This document shows positions 1-11,461 of a stretch of 64,000 nt of DNA, piece after piece. Made by a program: the position numbers and the translations under genes. Within the stretch, counting starts at the first letter, position 1, and every line of letters starts with the position of its first letter. This DNA is from Bos javanicus. Taxonomy: Eukaryota; Chordata; Mammalia; Artiodactyla; Bovidae. The notes under the pieces were generated by a model. The model was not told where the DNA came from. It worked only from the letters and a program-made list of their open reading frames with translations, and searched no databases. Where the stretch lies: NCBI RefSeq assembly GCF_032452875.1, contig NC_083878.1:58819378-58883377 (forward strand), in the 5' to 3' direction.

Positions 1-509
1 GTCATCCCCTTCTCCTCCTGCCCCCAATCCTTCCCAGCATCAGAGTCTTTTCCAATGAGTCAACTCTTCGCATGAGGTGGCCAAAGTACTGGAGTTTCAG
101 CTTTAGCATCATTCCTTCCAAAGAACATCCAGGACTGATCTCCTTTAGAAAGGGCTGGTTGGATCTCGTTGCAGTCCAAGGGACTCTCAAGAGTCTTCTC
201 CAACACCACAGTTCAAAGCATCAATTTTTCAGCACTCAGCTTTCTTCACAGTCCAACTCTCACATCCATACATGACTATTGGAAAAACCATAGCCTTGAC
301 TAGACGGACCTTTGTTGGCAAAGTAATGTCTCTGTTTTTTAATATGCTATCTAGGTTGATCATAACTTTCCTTCCAAGGAGTAAGCATATTTTAATTTCA
401 TGGCCGCAGTCACCATCTGTAGTGATTTTGGAGCCCCCAAAAATAAAGTCTGACACTGTTTCCATTGTTTCCCCATCTATTTCCCATGAAGTGATGGGAC
501 CAGATGCCA
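1..509 (-). mobile_element. BovB LINE, 3' part, cut by window edge
   Basis: Reverse-complement BovB sequence covering the C-terminal part of the reverse transcriptase frame and the 3' region. On the minus strand 229-510 encodes the typical segment that starts MASGPITSWEIDGE and ends near YGCESWTVKKAE. The element is truncated at its 5' side at about 509, where unrelated AT-rich DNA begins. Its 3' terminus lies left of the window. Several frame breaks make it a dead copy. Confidence 0.93.
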
Positions 510-1904
510 CCTGTTATATGTACGATAGTGTTCATCTGCTAATGCATCTGTTAATCCCATACTCCTAATTTATCTGAGTTCATTATATTTCTTGATTCTA
601 GAATATTTATCTAGCCTTGCATCCCCAGAGTTAATCCCAGTTAGTCAAAGTGTATCTTTTTATATTGCTGAATTCTATTCACTAATATTTTGTTAAGAAT
701 CCTGTGTCTATATTTATGAGGGATTTTGATCTCTAGTTTTCTTTCTTTCTTTCTTTTGTCTTTTAACTGCTTTTCTTGCTTTCTTTGTTTTTGCAGTTTT
801 TGTCACTTGGAGATTGTATTTATGCAATATTAGCTGCATAAAGTGAATTAGGAAGTCTTCACTCCTCTGCTAGTTTAACATTGTTAATTCTTCAAGTGTT
901 TATATAATTTTCCAGTGAAATGCTTTGAGCCTGAATATTTCTCTTTCAGGATTTTTAAACTAAATTTAACAGCTATAGGGCCATTTGCATTATCTGTTTA
1001 CTGTTGACTGAGTAATGATAATTTGTACTTTAAAAACTGGTCCATTTCATCTATGTTGTCAAATCAATTTTTGTATAATTATTGCATTATTCCTCTACTA
1101 TCCCACTGAGATCTGCAGAGACTTAAAGGTATCCTCTATTTCATCATGACAATGACATATTTTTTTTTCTTTTTTTTTTTCATGTTTATTATGCTGGAGG
1201 TTTGTCAAACTAATTGATCTTATCAAGAAACTAGATTTTGTTGCACTGACTTCCTCCGTTGTTTTTCTATTTCTCACTTTATTGGTTTCTGCTTGTGTTT
1301 CTGTTATTTCTTCTGCAAAATTTGGGTTTATTTTCACTCACTTTTTTCTAGTTCTTTAATGTAGGAAGTTAGATTATTAGTATGAGTTTTTTTTTTAATT
1401 TTCCTAATGTAGGCATTTAAGTGATATAAATTTGCCCTCTTCACTACTTTAGCTTCATCCCACATATATTGATAGGTTGTAATTTTATTTTAATTCAGAT
1501 AAATGTATTTCCTTCTATTTCTATTTAGACTTTCTCTTTGATCCATAGATTATTAAGAAGCTAGTGTTTAGTTTTCACATGTCTGGAGAGTGTGCTGTTA
1601 TTACTCCATTATTGATTTCTATTCTAAGCCATTGGAATCAGAGAACACACTTGGTATGATTTAAGTTCTTTTGAAGATTTTGAATTTTTTTCATGATTTC
1701 AGTACGGTTTATTTTGATATATCCTTTATAGAAATAAAGTGTAATTTGCTGTTGTTAGGTAGACTATTCTATATATGTCTATATACCCTGTTGGTTGATA
1801 ATGATGTGGACTTCTTGCCAACTCTCTGTCAAGTTTTCTACCACTTTCTGAGAGGTGAGTGTGGAAAATAACTATAAATGTGGATTGATTTATTTCTTCT
1901 TCAG

Positions 1905-3049
1905 TTCAGTTCAGTTCAGTTGCTCAGTCATGTCCGACTTTTTGCAACCCCATGAACTGCAGCATGCCAGGCCTCCCTGTCCATCACCAATTCCCGAAGT
2001 TTACCCAAACTCATGGTCATCGAGTCAGTGATGCCATCCAGCCATCTCATCCTCTGTCATCCCCTTCTCCTCCTGCCCCCAATCCCTCCCAGCATCAGAG
2101 TCTTTTCCAATAAGTCAACTCTTTGCATCAGGTGGCCAAAGTACTGGAGTTTCAGCTTTAGCATCATTCCTTCCAAAGAAATCCCAGGGCTGATCTCCTT
2201 CAGAATGGACTGGTTGGATCTCCTTGCAGTCCAAGGGACTCTCAAGAGTCTTCTCCAACACCACAGTTCAAAAGCATCAATTCTTCAGCGCTCAGCTTTC
2301 TTCACAGTCCAACTCTCACATCCATACATGACCACAGTAAAAACCATAGCCTTGACTAGATGGACCTTTGTTGGCAAAGTAATGTCTCTGCTTTTGAATA
2401 TGCTGTCAAGGTTGGTCATAACTTTCCTTCCAAGGAGTGTCTTTTAATTTCATGGCTGCAATCACCATCTTCAGTGATTTTGGTGCCCCCAAAAATAAAG
2501 TCTGACACTGTTTCCACTGTTTCCCCATCTATTTCCCATGAAGTGATGGGACCAGATGCCATGATCTTCATTTTCTGAATGTTGAGCTTTAAGCCAAGTT
2601 TTTCACTCTCCACTTTCACTTTCATCAAGAGGCTTCTTAGTTCCTCTTCACTATAAGAGGAGGTTGCCATAAGGGTGGTGTCATCTGCATATCTGAGGTT
2701 ATTGATATTCTCCTGGCAATCTTGATTCCAGCTTGTGCTTCTTCCAGCCCAGTGTTTCTCATGATGTACTCTGCATAGAAGTTAAATAAGCAGGGTGACA
2801 ATATACAGCCTTGACATACTCCTTTTCCTGTTTGGAACCAGTCTGTTGTTCCATGTCCAGTTCTAACTGTTGCTTCCTGAACTGCATATAGGTTTCTCAA
2901 GAGGCAGATCAGGTGGTCTGGTATTCCCACCTCTTTCATAATTTTCCACAGTTTATTATAATCCACACAGTCAAAGACTTTGGCATAGTCAATAAAGCAG
3001 AAATAGATGTTTTTTATTGAACTCTCTTGCTTTTTCAATGATCCAGTGC
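1905..3049 (-). mobile_element. BovB LINE, 5'-truncated (1.1 kb)
   Basis: The left end carries the BovB 3' terminus as repeated 'cagtt' units followed by the conserved 'gctcagtcatgtccgac' segment. Reading leftward on the minus strand, the copy holds the reverse transcriptase from motif A (near FIDYAKVFDCVD, minus 2637-3038) to the end of the element. The YADD box region is broken by a small indel, so the 133-residue frame ends in an out-of-frame tail. It sits inside the old antisense L1. Confidence 0.93.
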
Positions 3050-4712
3050 TTCACATATTTTATTTTTCCCTTCTATTCTTTGGTGCATACACATTTAGTA
3101 TTACTGGCTTATTGTGGACTGATTCTTTTATCATTACACAATGAACCATCTGTCACTGATTATTTTCTATACTGTGAAATATACTTAGCCTGGTATATCA
3201 ATATAGCCTCTCCTACCTCCTTTTGGCTATTTGAACATTCTTCATAAATATTTTGTTTCACTTATACACATTATTATATTTTAAGTAGATTATTTGCAGA
3301 TAGCATATAGTTGTATCATATTTCTCAATCTACTCTTTTAGTCTGTACTTGAACTATTGAATTCAGATAATTAACCAGTAATGTAATTATTGATATGTCA
3401 GGGCTTATGACTGTCATTTTATTTTTTGTTTCCTAATTGTTTCCTTTGTATTTCAATTTATATTTTCTTACTTTTTATTCTTGTGGATTATTTGAACATA
3501 AATTAGAATTTCATTTTAATTTATCTATGATGTTTTTATAAATCTCTTTATACAGAATTTAAAAATATTTGCTCTAGGTATTACATTGTTTATAACAGCG
3601 TACTGGTGTAAACATTTTAACAGTCTGAGTAAAGTGTAGAAAAATTCTTTCCCTTTATATAGCTCTATCTTACCTAAGATATAATCATCTTAAATAACTA
3701 ATCTATGTTTCTTGAGAGCTATAACAGATGGTGTTACAAGTTTTGCTGTAATCACCAGATATAAATTAGAAACTCAATAAAAAAAGAAAGTCTATTTTAT
3801 TTAGGCATCAGTTTGGTCACTCACTTGTGTCCAATTCTTTATGACCCCATGGACTGCAGCACAACAGGCTTCCTTGTCCATCACCACCTCCTAGAGCATA
3901 CTCAAACTAATGTCCATCGAGTAGGTGATGCCATCCAACAATCTCATCCTCTGTCATTCCCTTCTCCTCCCACCTTCAATATTTCTTAGCATCAGAATCT
4001 TTTCCAATGAGTCAGTTCTTTGCATCAGGTGGCCAATCATTGGAACTTCAGCTACAGCATCAGTCCTTCCAATGAATAGTCAGGACTGATTTCCTTTAGG
4101 ATGGACTGGTTGGATCTCCTTGCAGTCCAAGGGACTGCAAGACTCTTCTCCAACACCACAGTTCAAAAGCATCAATTCTTCGGCACTCAGCTTTCTTTAT
4201 AGTCCAACTCTCACAACCATACCTGACTACTGGAAAAACCAAAGCCTTGACCAGACAGACCTTTGTTGGCAAAGTAATGTCTCTTCTCTTGAATATGCTA
4301 TCTAGGTTGGTCATAACTTTCCCACCAAGAATCAAGCGTCTTTTAATTTCATGGCTGCAGTCACCATCTGCAGTGATTTTGGAGCCTTCCAAAAAATAAA
4401 ATCTGTCACTGTTTCCATTGTTTCCCCTTCTACTTGCCATGAAGTGGTGGCACCTGATGCCATGATTTTAATTTTCTGAGTATTGTGTTTTAAGCCAACT
4501 TTTTCACTCTCCTCTTTCATGTTATCAAGAGGCTTTTTAGTTCTTCTCGCTTTTTGCCATAAGGGTGGTGTCATTTGCATATCTGTTATTGATATTTCTC
4601 CTGGCAATCTTGATTTCAGATTGTTCTTCATCCAGTCCAGCATTTCTCATGTTGTATTCTGCATACAAGTTAAATAAGCAGGGTGACAATATACAGCCTT
4701 GACATACTTCTT

Positions 4713-4979
4713 CATTGGAAGGACTGATGCTGAAGCTGAAACTCCAGTACTTTAGCCACCTCATGCGAAGAGTTGACTCATTGGAAAAGACCCTCATGCT
4801 GGGAGGGATTGGGGACAGGAGGAGAAGGGGATGACAGAGGATGAGATGGCTGGATGGCATCACCAACTTGATGGACGTGAGTTTGAGTGAACTCTGGGAG
4901 TTGGTGATGGACAGGGAGGCCTGGTGTGCTGTGATCCATGGGGTCACAAAGAGTCAGACATGACTGAACGACTGAACTG
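4713..4979 (+). mobile_element. Inverted BovB 3' fragment inside BovB
   Basis: Within the antisense BovB the orientation flips. From about 4713 the plus strand reads the final 267 bp of BovB in sense direction, ending with 'gactgaacgactgaact'. On each side the antisense copy continues, but about 25 bp of host BovB around this point (between 'ccttgacatactt' and 'ttattccatgtc') are missing, and I see no target-site duplication. Confidence 0.88.
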
Positions 4980-5691
4980 TTATTCCATGTCTGATTCGAA
5001 CTGTTGCTTCTTTACCTGCATACAGATTTCTCAGGAGGCAGGTCATGTGGTCAGGTATTCCCATCTCTTGAAGAGTTTTCCACAGTTTGTTGTGATCCAC
5101 AAAGTCAAAGGCATTGACACAGTCAATAAAGCAGAAGTAGATTTTTTCTGGAACTCTCTTGCTTATTGATGATCCAACAGATGTTGGCAATCTGATCTCT
5201 GGTTCCTCTGCCTTTTCTAAATCCAGCTTGAACATCTAGAAATTCACAGTTCACATAATGATGGAGCCTGCGTTGGAGAATTTTGAGCAGTACTTTGCTA
5301 GCATGTGAGACGAGTGCAATTGTGCAATAGTTTGAGCATTCTTGGACATTGTCTTTCTTTGGAATTGGAATGAAAACTGATCTTTCCAGTCCTGTGCCAT
5401 TGCTGAGTTTCCCAAATTTACTGGCATATTGAGTGCAGCACTTTCACAGCATCATCTTTTAGGATTTGAAATATCTCAACTGGAATTCCACCACCTCCAC
5501 AAGCTTTGTTCATAGTGATGCTTCCTAAAGCCCAGTTGACTTCTCATTCCAGGATGTTTGGTTCTAGGTGAGTGATCATACCATTGTAGTTATCTGGGTC
5601 ATGAAGATCTTTTTGTATAGTTCTTCTGTTTATTCTTGCCATTTCTTCTCAATATCTTCTGCTTCTGTTAGGTCTATACATTTTCTGTCCT

Positions 5692-6069
5692 TCATTGTGC
5701 CCATCTTTGCATGAAGTGTTCCCTTGGTATCTCTAATTTTCTTGAAGAGATGTCTAGTCTTTCCCATTTTATTTTTTCTATTTCTTTACATTGATCACTG
5801 AGGAAGCCTTTCCTATCTCTCCTTGCTATTCTTTGGAACTCTGCATTCAGAAAGATATATCTTTCCTTTTCTCCTTTGTCTTTCACTTCTCTTCTTTTCT
5901 CAGTTACATGTAAGACCTCCTCAGACAACCATTTTGCCTTTTTGCATTTCTTTTTCTTGGCGATTGTCTTGATCACTGCCTCCTGTATAATGTCATGAAC
6001 CTCTGTCCATAGGTCTTCAGGCACTCTGTCTAGCAGATCTATTCCTGTGAATCTATTTGTCACTTTCAC
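5692..6069 (-). pseudogene. BovB polyprotein fragment between endonuclease and reverse transcriptase
   Basis: A 125-residue open stretch of the near-full-length BovB. It covers the lysine-rich linker between the endonuclease and reverse transcriptase domains, with the KKKKCKKAKWLSEE type segment in its middle. It has no independent function. It is one of several surviving frame pieces of a copy whose single original frame is broken by indels and stops. The family product is an endonuclease plus reverse transcriptase acting in target-primed reverse transcription. Confidence 0.8.
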
Positions 6070-6283
6070 TGTATAATTATAAGGGATTTGAATTAGGTCC
6101 TACCTGAATGGTCTAGTGGTTTTTCCTACTTTCTTCAATTTAAGTCTGAATTTGGCAATAAGGAGTTCATGATCTGAGCCACAGTCAGCTCCCAGTCTTG
6201 TTTTTGCTGACTGTCTAGAGCTTCTCCTTCTTTGGCTGCAAAGATTATAATCAATAGATTTCAGGATTAACCATCTGGGATGT

Positions 6284-6601
6284 CTATGTGTACAGTCTTC
6301 TCTTCTGTTGTTGGAAGAGGGTGTTTGCTATGACCAGTGCGTTCTCTTGGGAAAACTCTATTAACCTTTGCCCTGCTTCATTCTGTACTCCAAGGCCAAA
6401 TTTGCCTGTTACTCCAGGTATCTCTTGACTTCCTACTTTTGCATTCCAGTCCCCTTTGTTGAAAAGAACATCTTTTTTCAGTGTTAGTTCTAGAAGGTCT
6501 TGTAGGTCTTCATAGAACCGTTCAACTTCAGCTGTTTCAACATTACGTGTTGGACCATAGGCTAGATTACTGTGATATTGGATGGTGTCTCTTGGAAACA
6601 A
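6284..6601 (-). pseudogene. BovB endonuclease domain, C-terminal part
   Basis: A 105-residue fragment of the AP-like endonuclease that nicks the target DNA in RTE-type LINEs. The GDWNAKVG motif, which carries a conserved catalytic Asp and Asn, is visible about halfway along. The residues before it (FNKGDW) differ from the usual hydrophobic strand. The fragment is out of frame with the N-terminal half at 6647-6943, so the domain is not made whole. Confidence 0.82.
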
Positions 6602-6646
6602 ACAGAGATCATTATCATTTTTGAGATTGCATCCAAGTACTGCATT

Positions 6647-6943
6647 TCAGACTCTTCTGTTGGCTACAATGGTTACTCCATTTCTTCTAAGGGATTCTTG
6701 CCCACAGTAGTAGATATAATGGTCATCTGAGTTAAATTCACCCATTCCAATCCATTTTAGTTTTCTGATTCCTAAATTGTTGGTGTTCACTCTTGCCATC
6801 TCCTGTTTGACCATTTCCAATTTGCCTTGATTCATGGACCTAACATTCCAGGTTCCTATGCAATATTGCTCTTTACAGCATCGGACTTTACTTCCATCAC
6901 CAGTCACACCCATAACTGGGTTTTGTTTTTGCTTTGCCTCCAT
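6647..6943 (-). pseudogene. BovB endonuclease domain, N-terminal part
   Basis: A 98-residue fragment that starts upstream of the endonuclease and contains the first conserved strand (GTWNVRSM, with the catalytic Asn). The next catalytic position, normally a Glu before the conserved Lys-Trp, reads IRKLKW here, so the Glu appears to be replaced. Together with the break before the GDWNAKVG half, this argues for an inactive enzyme. Confidence 0.8.
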
Positions 6944-8163
6944 CTTTTCATTCTTTCTGAAGTTATTTCTCCACTGATCTCAGGTAGCATATTGTGCACC
7001 TACTGACCTGGGGAGTTCATCTTTCAGTGTCCTATCTTTTTGCCTGTTCAAACCTTTCATGGGGTTCTCAAGTCAAGAATACTGATGCCATTTGCCATTC
7101 CTTTCTCCAGTGGACCATGTTTTGTCAGAACTCTCCATGACCAATCCATCTTGGGTAGCCTTACAACAGCATGCCTCATGGTTACATTTAGTTAGACAAG
7201 GGTATGGCCCATGTGCTAAGATTGGTTAGTTTTCTGTGATTATGGTTTTCGCACTGTCTGCCCTCTGATGGAGAAGGATAAGAGGCTCATGGAAGCTTCC
7301 TGATGGGAGAGACTGAGGGGGAAACTGCATCTTGTTCTGATGGGCCATAGTCTTATTATTATTTAGCCATTCTTAGTAATAATGTATTATTAATATACAT
7401 TACCATTGTTACATAATTAATGCATAATATAGTATTATTAATAATAGTATTATGATTTAATAATTATTTATCATAGTATTTACCCATAATTTTGCTTGTT
7501 TTTTCTTTTTCCTTTCTTCCTGATGTTCCAAATTTTGTTCTTTTATCTCTCTTTCTGTTTAGATAACTTCCTTAAGACATTCTTATGTGGTAAATTTGTC
7601 TGGCAGTAGTTCTCTTTCATTGCTATTGCTAATGTTTCTCTTTTGTTTCTTTTGTCTTGATTTCCATCATTTGAGTTTGTCTTGATTTCCTCTTTATTTC
7701 TGAAAGATATTTTTGTTGGCTATAGATTCTGAAATGACAGCTCTTTTAACTCTTAAAATGTGTCTGTTCATTTTAGCTCCCATGGATTATGATGAGATAT
7801 TCATTGCCACTCAAGTACTTTTCTCCTATAAGCAAAGTGCTTTTTCTGTCTGCTTTGAAACTTCTTTCTTTAGGTTTTAAAATTTACTTATATATCTGGG
7901 TGTGAATTTCTTTGAATTTATCCTGTTTGAGATTTACTGAGTTTCTTGAATATATAAGTTTATGTCTTTTGCCACTTTGGGGAATTCTTTCAACTTTTAT
8001 TTGAATGCTTTCCAATTCTTCCATTTTCTTTTTCTCCTGAGACTCTGATAACATGAGTACTAGATCCTATATATAGTTTCACAGATCCTTGAGCCTCTGA
8101 TTTTGTGTTACTTATGCAGATTTTTTTTCCTGTTCAAATTGCATGGTTTCTATTGTTCTCTCT

Positions 8164-8498
8164 TCATTTCAGTTCAGTTCAGTTGTTCAGTCATGTCCAA
8201 CTCTTTGCAACCCCATGGAATGCAACACTCCAGGCCTCCCTGTCCATCACCAACTCCCAGAGTTTACTCAAACTCATGTCCATTGAGTCAGTGATGCCAT
8301 CCAACCATTTCATCGTCTGTCATCCCCTTCTCCTTCCACTTTCAATTTTTCCCAGCATCAGGGTCTTTTCAAATGAGTCAGTTCTTCACATCAGGTGGCC
8401 AGAGTATTAGAGTTTCAGCTTTGGCATCAGTCCTTCCAATGAATATTCATGTCTGATTTCCTTTAGGATGGACTGGTTGGATCTCCTTGCAGTCCAAG
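8164..8498 (-). mobile_element. BovB 3'-end fragment (335 bp)
   Basis: A short antisense BovB 3' end bounded by a perfect 9-bp target-site duplication, gttctctct, at 8155-8163 and 8499-8507. It interrupts the 5' region of the old antisense L1, which continues cleanly on both sides. Confidence 0.93.
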
Positions 8499-9453
8499 GT
8501 TCTCTCTGCACACTTCTGTATATCTTCTGCTTTGCAGAGACTTTTTAAAACAATTTTGTCAAGCATGTTTATAATTATTTATTTTTATGATGGGTGATTT
8601 AAAGTCGTCAGATATTTCTAACATCTGTGTCATCTGAGTGTTGTCACCTGTTTGTTCCTTTTTCTCACTTAAGTTGATGTATTTCTGTTTCTTGTTATGT
8701 CAAGAGATTTTTTTTTAATTAAACTATGGATATTTGAGGAACTATGTATAAGATTCTGGATCTCATTTAAATCTTGTTTTAGTTGACCTTCTTTGGCTTT
8801 GCTCTTTCAAAGGATGGGGGAATGTTAGGACAGAGTGCAAGTTCATTTTCCCTACTCAGTCTCCTTTCACACTGGGGAGAAGGAGAGATTTCTTTTTACA
8901 ATTGAGCAGTGATGAAGTCCTGACTCTCTACCAAGTCCACTCTGATACCACCTCAGTCAAGAATAAGAAGGGTTACTTTGTTACCCTTAGCTGGGAATGG
9001 ATTCCCACTTGTTCTGCAAGCCTGAAGGTCCTATCTCAACACTTAGATTTCTTTGATCCACCTAGTAGAGGATGAGAGTCAGAGATCCACTCTGGTCACT
9101 TGCTGATGTGGGTGGAGATGGGGCCATAATTTTTTGTGTGGTTTGGATGGAGTAAAGTGGTTGTTTTCTGAAAGTTTTCTCTTGCTAGATTATCTCATTT
9201 TTGGTTGTTTTTCTAGAGAGGACTAGGCTTGTGGGGGACTTTTTTTTTTTATCATCTATGTCCATTTGTTGTTTACAAGTTACTTTTGTTGCACAAAATC
9301 AACAATATTTGAAGAAAACAGAAAACCCATAGAATTTGCCACTGGACATCAAGCTCCCTTGCCAGTCTGCCTTTTTCTTTCCACTGTAGTTAGCAGGAAG
9401 AGTAGAGAAGGAAACAGAGGTTTTTGTTTGTTTAACATTTATTACTGATGTTT

Positions 9454-9578
9454 TCCCTGAAGAAGGAAATGGCAATCCACTCCAGTATCCTTGTCAGGAA
9501 AACTCCATGGACAAGAGGAGCCTGGTGGGCTACAGTCCATGGGGTCACAAAGAGTTGGCCACAACTGAGCAACTGAGA
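9454..9578 (+). mobile_element. Bov-tA type SINE, 5'-truncated
   Basis: Sense-strand Bov-A unit ('gaaggaaatggcaatccactcc' through 'cacaactgagcaactgag'), flanked by a perfect 10-bp target-site duplication, actgatgttt, at 9444-9453 and 9579-9588. The tRNA-like head is missing. Confidence 0.9.
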
Positions 9579-9588
9579 ACTGATGTTT

Positions 9589-10054
9589 CACTGTGATTAA
9601 TTTCTTAGTAATTTGAGTACATCTTTAAGAGGTTTATAATTTTTTTATGATTATATTACTTTTTGAAAATTTTTAATTTCTGGCAATATTCACTTGGTGC
9701 CATGGTTTATGCAATATAGTTTGAAGGATTTTGAATAAATTAATAACCAAGCACATACATGCATACATACATATGTATATAAACAAATATATATATATTA
9801 TATATATGTATACACACACACACACACACACACACATGTCCCTTTCTATTGAGCCAATTATCTTATAGCTTTCTGGCACTGCTGATGCAGAATAAAAGTC
9901 TTCCACCAACATAAAATGTTTTCTAATGTGGGTTGAATTTGTGTTTGTTTTTCTGAAAATGTTTAGAAAATCTTATTTGTTTTAACTTTAAGATTTTCTA
10001 TAGGGCTAAGTACCAAGTTCAAGTCCTCTCTATATTTATGCTGCATGGTAGTTT
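9589..10054. other. AT-rich stretch with one microsatellite, no gene seen
   Basis: The only structure I see is a compound (TA)n then (CA)n repeat at about 9787-9836. I find no coding or RNA signal in the remainder. Confidence 0.6.
9787..9836. repeat. Compound (TA)n/(CA)n microsatellite
   Basis: An alternating TA run passes through 'tatgta' into about twelve CA units. Length variation between individuals is likely for such runs. Confidence 0.95.
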
Positions 10055-10198
10055 TTTGTTTGTTTTATTTATTCTTTTAAATTTATTTAGGCTATGCCAT
10101 ACCGCGTGGGAGATCTTAGTTCCAAGATCAGGGATCAAACTCACGTTCCCTGGACTGAGAACCTGGTCTTAACCACTGGACAGTGATGGAAGTCCCTG
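10055..10198 (-). mobile_element. CHR-type tRNA-derived SINE, antisense
   Basis: The reverse complement reads as a CHR-type SINE: a head beginning 'agggacttccatcactgtcc' at the right end, then the tRNA-like body, with a T-rich (A-tail) left end. It is diverged. Confidence 0.8.
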
Positions 10199-10353
10199 AT
10201 AGTACTTTTTAAGCCATCTTAATCTCAAGTGTTCCTTCATCACAGAAAGATCCATTTTATTAATTCTTGATTATTGACTTTTTGCTTATCCTTGACTGCA
10301 ATCTGGGCAACTAATCGTATTACAGTGTACAATTTCCTCTACCTTCTTTATTC

Positions 10354-10542
10354 TCATAATTTTTGTTCTTTTTTCTTAGATACGTTGTGAAATATTTCTT
10401 TAAATTGACATCTAGTATTCACGTGGGCTTCTACAATATCCAACATTCTGTACACTCCCTGCTTTACAGTTTTTACATCAGTTATCATGTTTTTCATCTG
10501 AGGTGAAATATTTATTTCTTTGAACAGCTGGTGCAAGAATTC
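10354..10542 (-). CDS. Candidate terminal coding exon of an unidentified gene
   Basis: On the minus strand a strong acceptor-like site (pyrimidine-rich tract ending ctctttaacag) is followed directly by 62 open codons in phase 0 and a TGA at 10356-10354. An AATAAA lies one base past the stop. An in-frame TAA sits just before the acceptor, so the frame opens exactly at the putative splice site. The peptide begins EFLHQLFKEINISPQMKN and ends in a lysine-rich KKKEQKL tail. It looks protein-like, probably helical, and matches no transposon protein I recognise. No upstream exon was identified, and I cannot name the gene. An ORF of this length can arise by chance in AT-rich DNA, so confidence is limited. 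Confidence 0.3.
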   Translation of the reverse strand, partial: EFLHQLFKEINISPQMKNMITDVKTVKQGVYRMLDIVEAHVNTRCQFKEIFHNVSKKKEQKL

Positions 10543-11454
10543 CTGTTAAAGAGAAAATTTTATTGGAAAAATATTTTGCTTGTGGATAAGAAGCTAAGGG
10601 GATGCTCAAGAACCAAGAATGATTGCTGAATTATGTGTGAGGAAAGAGATGGAGAGAATCAGGGAGGATATGAAAAGTTCTGATACACTCATTATAACTG
10701 CTGTGGTAAGGCTCAAACATATTTTCAGCACACAAATGTTTAGGTAATGATTTTGATTAATTTTTGTTTGTTTGAAAGAGAAGGACTAAGCATCATGTTT
10801 TATGTTAGGACCAATATATTGGGGCCAGTAAATAATGTAAAAGGTGGAAAACAAGGAGAGTACAATCTCCTTAGCATTAGCATGATGAATACTTGAGAAA
10901 CCCTTGAACTTCAAAGAGCTATGAAATTGGTGCAGAGCATAGTGTAATCAGGCATTGAAAGGAATTCAAGATAATTTTACAAAGTTTCCAAAGCCAGACA
11001 CAGAGGGTGAAGACTCAGGGAGAAATACACCTACAAGCCAAGGAGAAAGACTTCTGAAGAAATAACACTGCAACACCTTTATCTTTGACTTCTAGTATCC
11101 AGAATTATGAGGAAATAAATCTATATTTAAACCACTCCCCTATACCCACTCCTCCAAACAAAGAAAAGAGATGTTTTTAGCTAAGATGCAGGTAACATTT
11201 TTTTTCTTCTTATTCTCCCTATGGTAGTCTGTCTACTTTATTTTCAGTGATGGTTTTTCCTTGCTAAACCAGTGTGCTTGGTGTCATTGAAATTTCAGAA
11301 GGGTCATCACAGAGACTGGGTTTGTTTTGGCTTGAACTGGTTACACTCAAAATATGTAGGAATGTGGTTCTGTCTCCATTTTAGTTGTGTCACTAAAAGT
11401 TGATTAGGGAATTTTTCTCATTCTCAGCTCATTTTACCTTATTTACTAGAAAAA
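10543..11454. other. Unique-looking DNA, no feature recognised
   Basis: Moderately AT-rich sequence with no repeat family, gene or long ORF I can support. If the exon candidate to the left is real, this would be its upstream intron. Confidence 0.5.
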
Positions 11455-11461
11455 CAAGCAT

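Larger units (their letters stand above)
3807..7348 (-). mobile_element. BovB LINE, near full length (about 3.5 kb)
   Basis: This antisense copy runs from the BovB 3' region (3807) through the reverse transcriptase and endonuclease to the 5' end (about 7348). The 5' end carries the segment that precedes the endonuclease in full-length BovB. A similar but imperfect target-site duplication flanks it: 3789-3806 and 7349-7368, both of the form agtct(n)attatttag. The coding part has multiple stops and indels. A 267-bp plus-strand BovB 3' fragment sits inside it at 4713-4979. The copy interrupts the old L1. Confidence 0.9.
575..9440 (-). mobile_element. Old L1 LINE, near full length, antisense, split by BovB insertions
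   Basis: Four stretches (about 575-1904, 3050-3788, 7369-8163 and 8499-9440) read, in reverse complement, as one mammalian-wide L1 in collinear order. The left piece corresponds to the ORF2 reverse transcriptase, the second to the endonuclease region, and the last two to the region upstream of ORF2 and the 5' end. The recognition rests on recall of antisense L1 consensus wording such as the 'catctgtgtcatctgagtg' type segment near 8620. Frames are heavily decayed. The interrupting segments are BovB copies listed separately. The exact 5' end, somewhere in 9240-9440, is uncertain. Confidence 0.75.
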
